From positions 1 through 64,000 of the forward strand of contig CAVRZO010000027.1 in assembly GCA_963725615.1 (NCBI GenBank): a stretch of 64,000 nucleotides of DNA. The letters run 5' to 3'. This stretch comes from JAIQFF01 sp963725615. GTDB taxonomy: Bacteria; Acidobacteriota; Terriglobia; Terriglobales; Acidobacteriaceae. The notes under the pieces were generated by a model. That model had not been told where the DNA came from, ran no database searches, and was given only the letters and a program-made list of their open reading frames with translations. This document shows positions 49,261-57,967 of this stretch, piece after piece (position 1 is the stretch's first letter; every line of letters begins with the position of its first letter). The translations under genes and the position numbers were made by a program.

Positions 49261-51927
49261 ATGATCGGAACAGTTAAGTCTTCAGGCGCAAGATTGGCAG
49301 GCGCCATTCTTCTTTCTTTTGTCGTTCTGGTGTGGTCGGGCTGCGGCGGCGGTACGGTGGGTAGCTCGAACTCGGACTCCACCTCCAATGGCATGACCAT
49401 CAGCCCTCCCAGCGTCACGATGCGTGGCGGTGACAGCACCCAGTTCACCGCTTCAGTCACGGGCAATACGAACCAGGCGGTTGCCTGGTGGGTGAATGGA
49501 GTGGCTTCCGGAAACGCAACTGTGGGCACCATAGACGGGACCGGAAAATATCATGCTCCGCTCAATCTCCCCTCGCCGGCCTCGGTCACTATCAAAGCCA
49601 CCAGCGCGGCTGACAAGTCCCTTTCCGCAACCAGTACTGTGAGTCTGCAGAATGCGATTCCCGTACTTCAAACGTTGAGCCCAACCTTCCTGCCGGTCGG
49701 CAATTTCTCGATCAATGTAGGGGGGGCAAACTTCGTAAAGGGTTCAAGAGTGCTGTTCGCCGGTACGCCCCTCACTACGACGTATGTCGGCCCTACCCAG
49801 CTTACGGCCACCGGAACAGCCTCGTCAGCACAGGTGGGGATGGTCAAGATCATGGTCGAGAATCCTGACCCCGGAAAGAGCGATTCCGCCGCTTCCATGA
49901 ACGTGCAAGTAGGCGCAGCCGGCCAGGTCTCTGTGCAAGTGATCCCGCCGACGGCGCAGATAACCGCCGGCTCCACGTTCCAGTACCGGACGGCTGTGAA
50001 CGGCGCGGGCGGCAATACCGCGGTCAAGTGGTCAATTAATGGAATACCGAGCGGCAATGCGACCGTAGGCACTATTTCCGCGGGCGGAATCTACCAGGCC
50101 CCGGCGACGGTTCCGACCCCCAACACGATCCAGGTGACGGCGACCAGCCTGGCAGACACGACCGCGAGCGCCAGCGGCACGGCGACGCTCACCAACCCAG
50201 CGCCGATCGTGAATGCAGTGCTGCCGACCACGATTCCCGTGGGTAATTTCACCTTGGTGGTTACCGGCCAGAAGTTTGCACCTGGCGCCGTTGTGTCGTT
50301 CGGCGGAACCTTCCTGACCACGACGTTCATCTCTTCCACCCAGCTCAGCGCAACCGGCACCGCCACCAGCGCGCAGGCGGGTACGGTACAGGTCACAGTG
50401 ATCAATCCCGATCCCGGTTCGCTGACCTCGAACGCGTTTGCGCTGCAGGTGGGATCTTCCGCCAATACTGTGAGCGCTGCAGCGGCGGCGCGCCTGCTGG
50501 AGCAGTCCACCTTTGGGGTAAACCCGCAGTCGCTCTCGCACGTGCAGGCCGTGGGCATGCAAGCGTTCCTGAACGAGCAGTTCGCCGCGCCGGCTTCCAC
50601 TTTCCCCGCGCCAGGCGCGAACGACGACATGTCGGTTGTGCAAAAGCGCTTTTTCACCAACGCGCTCACCGGTCAGGACCAGTTGCGGCAGCGCGTGGCC
50701 TGGGGGCTTTCGCAGATCTTCGTCGTCTCGGCGGAGAAGATCAATAATCCCAGCGCCTTCGTGCTCTGGCAAAACATGATGCAGAACGATGCCTTCGGCA
50801 ACTTCTCCACTCTGCTGACGGACATCACCTTGAGCCCCGTGATGGGGAACTATCTGGACATGGTGAATAACGACAAGCCGGGCAACGGGGTCGATCCCAA
50901 TGAAAACTTTGCCCGTGAAATTCTGCAGCTGTTCTCCATCGGACTGGAGCAAATGAATCCGGACGGCACCCTGCAAGTAGACGGTTCCGGCAATCCCATC
51001 CCGACCTACGGTCAGGACGAGATCATCGGTTTCGCTCACGTATTCACAGGATGGACCTACCCGACGAAAGCGGGCGCAACGGCTAAATTCCGGAACCCCG
51101 AATTCTACGGCGGGCCCATGATTCCCTTCGACACCCACCACGATACGGGCACGAAACTCCTGTTGAACGGTGTGACTCTGCCGGCGGGCGGCACCACGCA
51201 GGGCGACCTTGCGGCGGCGCTGCAAAATATCTTCAATCATTCCAACGTGGGGCCGTTCATTTGCAAACAGCTCATCAAGCGCCTGGTGACCAGCAATCCC
51301 AGCCCTGACTATGTTGGCCGTGTGGCGGCGGTATTCGCTGACAACGGCACCGGAGTGCGGGGTGACCTGAAGGCCGTGGTCGCGGCCATCCTGCTGGATC
51401 CAGAAGCACGACGGGGCGACGATCCGGCGCAGGCGCAACCCAGCGATGGCAAACTCAAGGAGCCGGTCCTGTTCATGACCAACCTGCTGCGCTCGATGAA
51501 CGCCATCTCGGACGGTGCGGCGCTCTCCGACCGGGCCGACGACATGAAAGAACCGCCGTTCTTCTCGCCGACGGTCTTCAACTTCTATCACCCGGATCAC
51601 GTCATTGACGGCACTACGCTGGTGGGCCCTGAATTCGAGATTTTCGACACCAGCACCGACATCGCCCGCATCAATTTCGTGAATACCCTGGTCTACGGAT
51701 CGGTGAGTGGCACCACCACTGTTGACCTTTCGGGATACGTTCCACTGGCGGCCAATCCGGATCAACTGGTGACGGCGGTTGCGGCCGTGATGATGCACGG
51801 CCAGGTCTCGGACAACATGCGGAGCACACTCGTCACCACCCTTACCGCAATTACCGACAACACCCGGCGTACCAAAGCGGCTTTCTATCTGATTGGCAGC
51901 TCATCGCAGTTCCAGGTCGAACACTAA
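49261..51927 (+). CDS. DUF1800 lipoprotein with IPT/TIG-like domains
   Basis: 888 residues. Lipoprotein signal (LLSFVVLVWSGCGGG, Cys about 28). Residues 35-400 hold two copies of a BIG2-like plus IPT/TIG-like unit (PTFLPVGNFSINVGGANFVKGS and TTIPVGNFTLVVTGQKFAPG regions). Residues 405-885 are the DUF1800 domain (AARLLEQSTFGVNPQSL, WGLSQIFVVS, NFAREILQLFSIGL, HHDTGTKLLLNG). DUF1800 proteins are secreted, of unknown function, and are regularly encoded next to DUF1501 proteins, as here. The shared 15-base gap implies one transcript. Confidence 0.9.
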   Translation: MIGTVKSSGARLAGAILLSFVVLVWSGCGGGTVGSSNSDSTSNGMTISPPSVTMRGGDSTQFTASVTGNTNQAVAWWVNGVASGNATVGTIDGTGKYHAPLNLPSPASVTIKATSAADKSLSATSTVSLQNAIPVLQTLSPTFLPVGNFSINVGGANFVKGSRVLFAGTPLTTTYVGPTQLTATGTASSAQVGMVKIMVENPDPGKSDSAASMNVQVGAAGQVSVQVIPPTAQITAGSTFQYRTAVNGAGGNTAVKWSINGIPSGNATVGTISAGGIYQAPATVPTPNTIQVTATSLADTTASASGTATLTNPAPIVNAVLPTTIPVGNFTLVVTGQKFAPGAVVSFGGTFLTTTFISSTQLSATGTATSAQAGTVQVTVINPDPGSLTSNAFALQVGSSANTVSAAAAARLLEQSTFGVNPQSLSHVQAVGMQAFLNEQFAAPASTFPAPGANDDMSVVQKRFFTNALTGQDQLRQRVAWGLSQIFVVSAEKINNPSAFVLWQNMMQNDAFGNFSTLLTDITLSPVMGNYLDMVNNDKPGNGVDPNENFAREILQLFSIGLEQMNPDGTLQVDGSGNPIPTYGQDEIIGFAHVFTGWTYPTKAGATAKFRNPEFYGGPMIPFDTHHDTGTKLLLNGVTLPAGGTTQGDLAAALQNIFNHSNVGPFICKQLIKRLVTSNPSPDYVGRVAAVFADNGTGVRGDLKAVVAAILLDPEARRGDDPAQAQPSDGKLKEPVLFMTNLLRSMNAISDGAALSDRADDMKEPPFFSPTVFNFYHPDHVIDGTTLVGPEFEIFDTSTDIARINFVNTLVYGSVSGTTTVDLSGYVPLAANPDQLVTAVAAVMMHGQVSDNMRSTLVTTLTAITDNTRRTKAAFYLIGSSSQFQVEH

Positions 51928-51941
51928 AGGGAGAAACAGCC

Positions 51942-53291
51942 ATGGCATTTTCACGACGAGATTTTCTGAAACGGACTTGCTGCACGGCAGCGGCCGGATT
52001 CGCCGCCGCCAGCTTCGACAAGTTCGGACTGGTGAACGCGCTGGCCCAGAGCGCTCAGGACTATAAAGCCCTGGTCTGCGTCTTCCTGTTCGGCGGCAAC
52101 GACAGCAACAACATGATCGTTCCCATGAGCAGCTCGGCGTACACCGCCTATCAGCAGGCGCGCTCCGTCCTGGCCCTGCCCCAGGCGAGCCTCCTGCCCA
52201 TCGCCCCACCTAGTGCGGGCGCCTTTGGGTTCCATTCCAAGTTCACCGAGATGCAGGCCCTCTTCAATCAGAAGCATCTGGCCGTGCTGGCCAATGTGGG
52301 TACGCTGGTGCGCCCCACCACTCGGGCTCAATATCAGCAGCGTCAGGTCTCCCTCCCCCAGAACCTTTACTCCCACGAAGACCAGGCGGCACAGATGCAG
52401 ACCGGCGCGCTGGCAGGCAACGGGCAGACGGGATGGGCTGGGAGAACGGCGGACAAGATCCAGTCCATTTACGGCGGCAGCTTCCCCATCATGATTTCGC
52501 TGGCGGGAACCCAGATTTTTTGCGAGGGCTTGACCGCGCGCGCCATCCAGTCCAGCGGCGATCCCACAAGATTGCTTTCGGGCTTCGGCAATTCGGCGGA
52601 ATCCCAGAGCCGTATGTCGGCGCTGCAGAACCTCCTGACGTTCGACACCGGCGTTTCTTTGATCCAGGCCGCCAGCTCGACGACGACGAACTCGCTGGCG
52701 GACAGCAAGGCGTTGGCCGACGCGCTGGCTGCGAAGCCAACGCTGGCAACGGTTTTCCCCAACAGCGGCGTGGCCAACCAGCTCAAACAGGTGGCGCAGA
52801 TTATCTCCGTGCGCTCGGCCCTCGGAGTGCAACGGCAGATTTTCTTCGTTTCGATCGGCGGCTTTGACACCCACAGCGACCAGTTGAACGCGCATAACTC
52901 CCTTTTCACCCAACTTAGCCAGGCCATGAACGCTTTCTATCAGGCGACAGTCGAATTGGGCGCGGCCTCGCAGGTCACAGCCTTCACTTTGTCGGATTTC
53001 AGCCGCACCTACGCCCCCGACAGCACTTCCGGAAGCGACCATGCCTGGGGTGGACATCATCTGATCCTGGGCGGAGCGGTCAAGGGAGGCGATTTCTACG
53101 GCACCTTCCCCACCCTGGCGATCGGGGGGCCGGACGATGCCACCAACCAGGGACGCTGGATTCCGACGACTTCACTCGACCAGTACGCCGCGACTCTGGC
53201 GAACTGGTTCGGCGTACCGACGGCGGACTTGCCGGCGATCTTCCCGAACCTGGCGAACTTTACAACGCCAGTATTGAATTTTGTGGGGTAG
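51942..53291 (+). CDS. DUF1501 protein with Tat signal
   Basis: 449 residues. The N-terminus SRRDFLKRTCCTAAAGFA is a twin-arginine signal (SRRDFLK), so the protein is exported folded. The DUF1501 body shows KALVCVFLFGGNDSNNMIVPM (about 44-64), GFHSKFTEMQALFNQKHLAVLANVG, FFVSIGGFDTHSDQLN (about 305-320) and SDHAWGGHHLILGGAVKGG. The fold is related to alkaline-phosphatase/sulfatase-like enzymes. It forms a two-gene unit with the DUF1800 gene. Substrate unknown. Confidence 0.9.
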   Translation: MAFSRRDFLKRTCCTAAAGFAAASFDKFGLVNALAQSAQDYKALVCVFLFGGNDSNNMIVPMSSSAYTAYQQARSVLALPQASLLPIAPPSAGAFGFHSKFTEMQALFNQKHLAVLANVGTLVRPTTRAQYQQRQVSLPQNLYSHEDQAAQMQTGALAGNGQTGWAGRTADKIQSIYGGSFPIMISLAGTQIFCEGLTARAIQSSGDPTRLLSGFGNSAESQSRMSALQNLLTFDTGVSLIQAASSTTTNSLADSKALADALAAKPTLATVFPNSGVANQLKQVAQIISVRSALGVQRQIFFVSIGGFDTHSDQLNAHNSLFTQLSQAMNAFYQATVELGAASQVTAFTLSDFSRTYAPDSTSGSDHAWGGHHLILGGAVKGGDFYGTFPTLAIGGPDDATNQGRWIPTTSLDQYAATLANWFGVPTADLPAIFPNLANFTTPVLNFVG

Positions 53292-53328
53292 TAACAAATC
53301 CGGTGAGAGACCAGGCCTAATAAAGCCA

Positions 53329-53425
53329 GGCACCGGACACCCACTGCACACGCAAGAGCCCGTTACCGTTGCTTCCTTCCGGACCTGGCGGGGTTGGCGA
53401 GAGTGCGTCGCGCGGGACCGATGCC
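53329..53425 (-). ncRNA. ffs: Bacterial small SRP RNA (4.5S RNA)
   Basis: On the minus strand the diagnostic domain IV sequence CCAGGTCCGGAAGGAAGCAA is present, with the GGAA tetraloop and the asymmetric loop that binds Ffh. The ends GGCATCGG and CCGGTGCC pair into a closing stem (one G-U), giving about 97 nt. A -10-like TAGAAT box on the minus strand at 53443-53438 lies 12 bases upstream. The exact ends are estimated from the pairing. Confidence 0.92.
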
Positions 53426-53464
53426 TGACCGCTTTCGATTCTAACATCGGAGAGCAGGCAAAGC

Positions 53465-53534
53465 CGGTCGTCAGTCGTCGGTCGTCAGCGAATCCCTTGT
53501 CATTCCGAACCGGCTTCAGCCGGTGAGGAATCCG
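53465..53534. repeat. Heptad arm plus gtcattccg palindrome
   Basis: A single heptad arm (ggtcgtc, agtcgtc, ggtcgtc, ag) at 53465-53489, followed by gcgaatccctt as in the left arm at 6439. The palindrome gtcattccgaaccggcttcagccggtgaggaat follows at 53497-53530. It lies upstream of ffs. Confidence 0.65.
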
Positions 53535-53571
53535 CTGTTGTCATCACCACAAAACTGCCGGCACAGTCAGG

Positions 53572-53795
53572 CTGTCATCCTGAGTGCAGTCTTTCGTCCC
53601 GCGAAGCGGGATGAAAGCAAGCGAAGGACCTGTGCATTCCGCGCCACCCTCACAACCAGTGTCTCTCAAATCCAGAGCGGGAGCCTATCAGCAGATGTGG
53701 CGGGGTTTGGACGGCGCTATCGTCCGGAATGCACGGGTCCTTCGTCGGGAGCCTTCGCCTTGCGAAGGACTCCGCTTCCTCAGGATGACAGGGTG
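53572..53795. repeat. gtcatcctgag-type doublet (224 bp)
   Basis: Starts ctgtcatcctgagt and ends with the inverted cttcctcaggatgacag. Internal inverted segments gcgaaggacctgtgcattccg (left) and cggaatgcacgggtccttcg (right) match each other, around a 60-base spacer. It overlaps the frameshifted 3' end of the DUF1003 gene. Confidence 0.8.
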
Positions 53796-54004
53796 TGAAA
53801 GTTCAAACGGAGACCACCGCCAAATTTTCCCAGTCAGCGAGGGGTCCGGGAGCGTGTCTTCGAGTCTCTGTGTCAGTGTTTCCACCGAGGTGGCCTGACT
53901 AAACTCCCTGAGTTCCTTGTCGTCCACGATGTGTTCGAGTCCCATGCGCTCACAAATCGCGCGTACCATTTGCAGGAGTTTCGTAATCTCTTTCTCGGTA
54001 TCAA
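53688..54004 (-). pseudogene. Displaced C-terminal part of the DUF1003 gene
   Basis: From about 54004 the shifted frame reads TEKEITKLLQMVRAICERMG, then LEHIVDDKELREFSQATSVE and TLTQRLEDTLPDPSLTGK, the expected DUF1003-type tail. It then runs into the repeat (SHPVILRKRSPSQGEGSRRR) and stops at 53688. This part can only be translated as one protein with the upstream gene if a base is restored near 54003. Confidence 0.65.
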
Positions 54005-54418
54005 ATCAACCTGCAGGTTCAAGTGATCTCGTTGCTCGGCGCGTTTCGACATTCGATTCTGCCTCATGAGTATGAAGCTTGAGAGCACCACAGCCTCGAC
54101 CGAAACGATCATTCCGAGAAGCGAGAATGGATAAGGATCAAAGCGCGGAATCCATGTGACTCCTTCGACGTTGATCAAAATCCAGGTAAGCACCAGCAAG
54201 ACATGGATCATCACAAAGACCAGACTTCCAGCCAAAGCAGCGACACCATCGCCTGCGCGCTCCGATAGCGTTCTCTTTTCCAAAAACTCCTGCTCTTGCC
54301 TCGCCATGGAGTCGATATGCGATTGCGTGTGCTCTAAATTCTGATCCATCCACTGCTCCTCTGTTCGCGTCGCAGGCGCTTTGCCAATGCGAACGTTATT
54401 TTCGATTGTCTCACTCAC
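53873..54418 (-). CDS. DUF1003 membrane protein, frameshifted
   Basis: The uninterrupted frame gives 181 residues: a charged N-terminus, then the DUF1003 core with two membrane helices (GSLVFVMIHVLLVLTWILIN, about 65-84; PFSLLGMIVSVEAVVLSSFI, about 98-117) and LMRQNRMSKRAEQRDHLNLQ. After VDLI the frame changes into non-family sequence, while the +/-1 frame continues the family tail. A one-base loss in the run tttgatacc (about 54003) would explain this. It may be a real mutation or a sequencing error. Function of DUF1003 is unknown. Confidence 0.7.
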   Translation of the reverse strand: MSETIENNVRIGKAPATRTEEQWMDQNLEHTQSHIDSMARQEQEFLEKRTLSERAGDGVAALAGSLVFVMIHVLLVLTWILINVEGVTWIPRFDPYPFSLLGMIVSVEAVVLSSFILMRQNRMSKRAEQRDHLNLQVDLIPRKRLRNSCKWYARFVSAWDSNTSWTTRNSGSLVRPPRWKH

Positions 54419-54448
54419 CGTCTGCGATGGCTGTGTTCTTCATCACGC

Positions 54449-54646
54449 TTAGAGACGCACCCTTTTGGATGCTGAGAGGCTCGCTAAGGCAGTCGCGTTC
54501 GTAACGCGAGCCATCCACGGTGGAGGTCCTCCCCAGCCACCCTGCGGGTCACAGTCATGCTGCGCTGCCGTGACGGGTTGAAGCATAATTGCTATTGTGA
54601 CCTTCGCTGCGGTGGGGATTATCTGTTGGGCGGACTCGGATCGAGC
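54449..54646. other. Region before the MOSC gene
   Basis: About 200 bases between divergent genes. It contains a perfect 7-bp hairpin (TCGCGTT-cgt-AACGCGA at 54493-54509) and a further GGTGG/CCACC pair near 54521-54542. I do not recognise a riboswitch or tRNA. Confidence 0.4.
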
Positions 54647-55399
54647 ATGCTTATAGAAATCGGACATGTGGAGGCGATCTTCCGGTATCCCGTGAAGTCC
54701 ATGGGCGGCGAACGACTCGAGGTCGCCAAGCTGGGCTGGCACGGCCTCGATGGTGACAGGCGCCTGGCATTCCGGCGGATTGATGACCGCAGCGGGTTCC
54801 CGTGGCTAACAGCAAGCAAGCTTCCCGACCTGCTCCTGTTTGCTCCGCACCGCCGTGAAGACGGTGCTCAGGGAGACCTTCCTACGCATGTTCGCACGCC
54901 GGATGGCGAAGAGATGCCTGTCTTCGGGGAGGACTTGGCCACGGAGGTCGGACGTCGGTACGGGGCTCCCGTGCAGATGATGCAGTTGAAGCATGGCATC
55001 TTCGATGAAGCGAGCATCTCCGTGATCGCCTCCGATACGGTGCGCGAGATCGGACGACTCGCAGGGCGGAGCCCGGACGTGCGACGATTTCGCCCGAATG
55101 TTGTGGTTCGTTTACTGCGATCGGTTCCCTTCCAGGAGGACGAGTGGTTGGGCGGTGTGCTCTCATTCGGCGAGGGGGACGACGCCCCCGCCATCACCGT
55201 CACGATGCGCGACGTTCGCTGCTCGATGGTGAACCTTGATCCCGACTCGGCAAGTCCTGCGCCAGAAGTGCTGAAGGCGGTCGTTCGTGCGAACCAGAAC
55301 AACGCGGGAATCTACGGCGCGGTCACTCGCATCGGTCGACTGGCGGTCGGACAGACCATACTCCTCCGTGCGGCGACCGAGAAAAGGGAACGTGGGTGA
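54647..55399 (+). CDS. MOSC domain protein
   Basis: About 250 residues from ATG at 54647. N-terminal MOSC_N beta-barrel (VEAIFRYPVKSMGGERLEV, GWHGLDGDRRLAFRRID), and a C-terminal MOSC domain (about 115-245) with RFRPNVVVRLLRSVPFQEDEW and VRCSMVNLDPDSASPAPEVL. The latter contains the conserved Cys (in VRCSMVN) seen in molybdenum-cofactor sulfurase C-terminal and mARC/YcbX-type proteins. It probably binds molybdenum cofactor and reduces N-hydroxylated compounds or delivers sulfur. No molybdenum genes are adjacent. Confidence 0.87.
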   Translation: MLIEIGHVEAIFRYPVKSMGGERLEVAKLGWHGLDGDRRLAFRRIDDRSGFPWLTASKLPDLLLFAPHRREDGAQGDLPTHVRTPDGEEMPVFGEDLATEVGRRYGAPVQMMQLKHGIFDEASISVIASDTVREIGRLAGRSPDVRRFRPNVVVRLLRSVPFQEDEWLGGVLSFGEGDDAPAITVTMRDVRCSMVNLDPDSASPAPEVLKAVVRANQNNAGIYGAVTRIGRLAVGQTILLRAATEKRERG

Positions 55400-55626
55400 T
55401 CGAAACACAATGTCCCGGAACGCCGCCCAACCCGGCGTTGAACCTGACGGGCGCTGTCACTTGCTATCCACCGAAAAAGCCGTGTTGTTTTACGAGCTGC
55501 CCGCTTTTGTCGCCCACCTGCGTATTGGGCGGTTTGGAGAATCAACAGTTCCGGTGATCGACAGTCTCCTGACGTGCCCTCCGTACTCTTTCTTTCCAGG
55601 TCCGCCTGAAGAACAATAGAACGGCC

Positions 55627-57804
55627 ATGGCTACTGCCGGCAACCTTCATCCCGCGACGGCTTCGTTGCCCGGCGCTCTCCAGCGCTACTTTGAGGTCGC
55701 CCTCTATCTACTGGTATTTACGGGCTTTGGCACGCTGGCCTCTACCGGTGGGCTTGGCCTTGTCCCGGTCGCGGTGGTCAGCCTGGCGCTTCTGTTCCGG
55801 GGATATTTGTTGTTCCGACGACGCGCCTGGCTGATTCCCGAGCGCTGGACTGCCATTCTTACCCTCGGCTATGTAGCGTTCTACCTGGCCGACTATTTCC
55901 TGATCTCGGGCGGATTTCTTAACGCGACGGTCCATCTGGTTTTGTTCGTGATGGTGGTGCGGTTGTTTTCGGCGCACCGCGATCGCGATTTTTACTTTCT
56001 CTCGATTATCGCGTTTCTCATGGTGCTGGCCTCCGCACTGCTCACCGTGGACAGCGCTTTCCTGCTGGCCTTTGCGATCTTCATGCTGATGGCGGTGGTC
56101 TGCTTCATCCTGATGGAGATGCGCCACATCTCCGCCAAGGCGGGCGTCCAGGCGCGGGAATTTGGCCTGGGGCCGACGTACCAGAGTATGGCGACCTCTC
56201 TGGCTGTGGCCTCACCGGTGCTGGTGCTTTGTATCCTGCTGGGTGCGGCCGCGATTTTCTTCCTCTTGCCCCGCGCCTCGGCCGGCTACCTGGGGGCATA
56301 TGCTCCCGGCGGAGAAATCAGCACCGGATTCGGCGACACGGTTGAACTCGGTCGCATTGGTGAGATCCAGCAGTCCGGCTCGGTAGTCATGCACGTTCAG
56401 ATTGACGGCGATGAGCAGGGTAGCTTCGATCTGAAGTGGCGCGGCGTCGCGCTCGGCAAATTCGACGGGCGCGTCTGGTCGAACAACCGGGCGCAGCGCC
56501 CGCTCTTCCGGGAAATGGACGGGCGTTTCGCTTTGCCGCCACCCGCCGGTGTGCAGAAGGACGCTACTCCTCGCCTGATTTCCTATCGCGTGCTGATGGA
56601 GCCGCTGGGCATGAACGTTTTCTTCCTCGCCGGCACGCCGGAGAGTCTCGAAGGCTCTTACGGACACTTAGCCATGGACGACGGAGGGGCGGTTTTCGAC
56701 CTGGATCCAGAGCATCCCGTCAACCGCTACCGGGTATCTTCTGACGTCGAGCAAGCTGCCGCCCGCGATCTTCGTACAGCGGGCGAGACCTATCCAAGCG
56801 ATGTGGTCTCCAGCTACCTGCAACTGCCCGCGCTTGATCGCCGCATTCCGCAACTCGCGCAACAGATTACCGCCTCGGCGAACAACGACTACGACAAGGC
56901 CCGGGCCGTGGAAACCTATCTTCGCACTCACTTCGGCTATACTCTGCAGCTGTCGCGCACGGTGCCGCATGATCCCCTGGCCAATTTTCTCTTCGAGCGC
57001 AAACAGGGACACTGCGAATACTTCGCCTCTTCGATGGCGGTCATGCTGCGCACCCTGGGAATTCCGTCGCGCGTGGTGAACGGATTTCGTACGGGCGAGT
57101 TCAACGATCTGACCTCGCAATATGTGGTGCGGGCGAGCAATGCCCACTCCTGGGTGGAAGCTTATTTCCCGAACTACGGCTGGGTAGCGTTTGATCCCAC
57201 GCCGGGCGCGTCGTTTCCGGCGCGCACGGGTTGGAGCCGCGTGTCGTTGTACGTGGACGCCATGGCATCGTTCTGGCGGGAGTGGATCGTGAATTACGAC
57301 GTGGGCCACCAGCAATCCCTGGCGGTAAGTGCGGGCAATCGTAGCCGTCAACTGTTTGGGGCCTTGCGGCATTGGTGGCATCTCCACTACAAGCGGCTGC
57401 TGACCGCGGCCCGCCACACCGGAGGCGCTATCGCCGGCTCCCCGCTGCGTTGGAGTCTCGGAGGAGGGCTGATCGCCGCCCTGATTCTGTTTGTGGTCAA
57501 CGCGCGGGGACTTCTGCAAGCCCTGGGGAAATTGCGTTTGGCGGCGCGACCGGAAAGGTCCCCCCGGCGAGCAGCAACGATCTGGTACGAGCGCATGACG
57601 AAACGCGTAGCCCGGCTAGGCTGGCGCAAATCGCCCACCCAGACGCCCGACGAGTTCGTCTCCGGGATTGACGATGCCGGCGTCCGAGAGAGGGTCGCGG
57701 AATTTACCCGGCACTACCAAAGCGCTCGCTTCGATGATTCCGTCGAAGATGTCAGGCGCCTTCCCGAATTATATGAGCAAATCGCAGGAAGCCGACGCCG
57801 CTGA
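55627..57804 (+). CDS. TgpA-like membrane transglutaminase-fold protein
   Basis: 725 residues. N-terminal multi-helix membrane region (about 15-230, DUF3488/TgpA_N type), an extracytoplasmic transglutaminase-like domain (about 395-540) with the Cys-His-Asp triad in QGHCEYFASSMAVML, SNAHSWVEAYFPNYGW and AFDPTPGAS, a membrane helix near 620, and a C-terminal DUF4129-like tail. TgpA proteins are essential periplasmic enzymes in some proteobacteria; MoxR and DUF58 genes, usual neighbours, are absent here. The gap before the gene (55400-55626) shows nothing clear. Confidence 0.9.
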   Translation: MATAGNLHPATASLPGALQRYFEVALYLLVFTGFGTLASTGGLGLVPVAVVSLALLFRGYLLFRRRAWLIPERWTAILTLGYVAFYLADYFLISGGFLNATVHLVLFVMVVRLFSAHRDRDFYFLSIIAFLMVLASALLTVDSAFLLAFAIFMLMAVVCFILMEMRHISAKAGVQAREFGLGPTYQSMATSLAVASPVLVLCILLGAAAIFFLLPRASAGYLGAYAPGGEISTGFGDTVELGRIGEIQQSGSVVMHVQIDGDEQGSFDLKWRGVALGKFDGRVWSNNRAQRPLFREMDGRFALPPPAGVQKDATPRLISYRVLMEPLGMNVFFLAGTPESLEGSYGHLAMDDGGAVFDLDPEHPVNRYRVSSDVEQAAARDLRTAGETYPSDVVSSYLQLPALDRRIPQLAQQITASANNDYDKARAVETYLRTHFGYTLQLSRTVPHDPLANFLFERKQGHCEYFASSMAVMLRTLGIPSRVVNGFRTGEFNDLTSQYVVRASNAHSWVEAYFPNYGWVAFDPTPGASFPARTGWSRVSLYVDAMASFWREWIVNYDVGHQQSLAVSAGNRSRQLFGALRHWWHLHYKRLLTAARHTGGAIAGSPLRWSLGGGLIAALILFVVNARGLLQALGKLRLAARPERSPRRAATIWYERMTKRVARLGWRKSPTQTPDEFVSGIDDAGVRERVAEFTRHYQSARFDDSVEDVRRLPELYEQIAGSRRR

Positions 57805-57826
57805 AGGCCCGGGTTCGCCTGATTTT

Positions 57827-57945
57827 CTTTGCGTCCTTTGCGGATTTTCCTTTGCGAACTTTGCGATTAAGAGGTTTGGTCTTTCGGGCTGCAAAAGCAT
57901 AACCGCAAAGGACGCAGAGGTAAATCCGCAAAGGACGCAAAGGTA
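57827..57945. repeat. cgcaaaggacgcaaagg-type inverted doublet
   Basis: Left arm cctttgcggattttcctttgcg and right arm ccgcaaaggacgcagaggtaaatccgcaaaggacgcaaagg form a long imperfect inverted repeat with a spacer of about 50 bp. It lies between the convergent TgpA-like and barrel genes. Confidence 0.75.
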
Positions 57946-57967
57946 ATTTGGAGCGTAGAGATTGTTC

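Noticed and set aside
50032..51798. 588-codon open frame on the minus strand opposite the DUF1800 gene
   Set aside because: Antisense to a clear secreted protein; composition (Arg/His/Val/Gly-rich) and lack of motifs mark it as a shadow frame.
53281..53526. 81-codon plus-strand frame after the DUF1501 gene
   Set aside because: It covers the minus-strand SRP RNA gene and ends in heptad repeat sequence; no protein features.
54471..54600. Possible tRNA or riboswitch before the MOSC gene
   Set aside because: Only small hairpins are present; no cloverleaf, no TTCGA arm and no known aptamer pattern.
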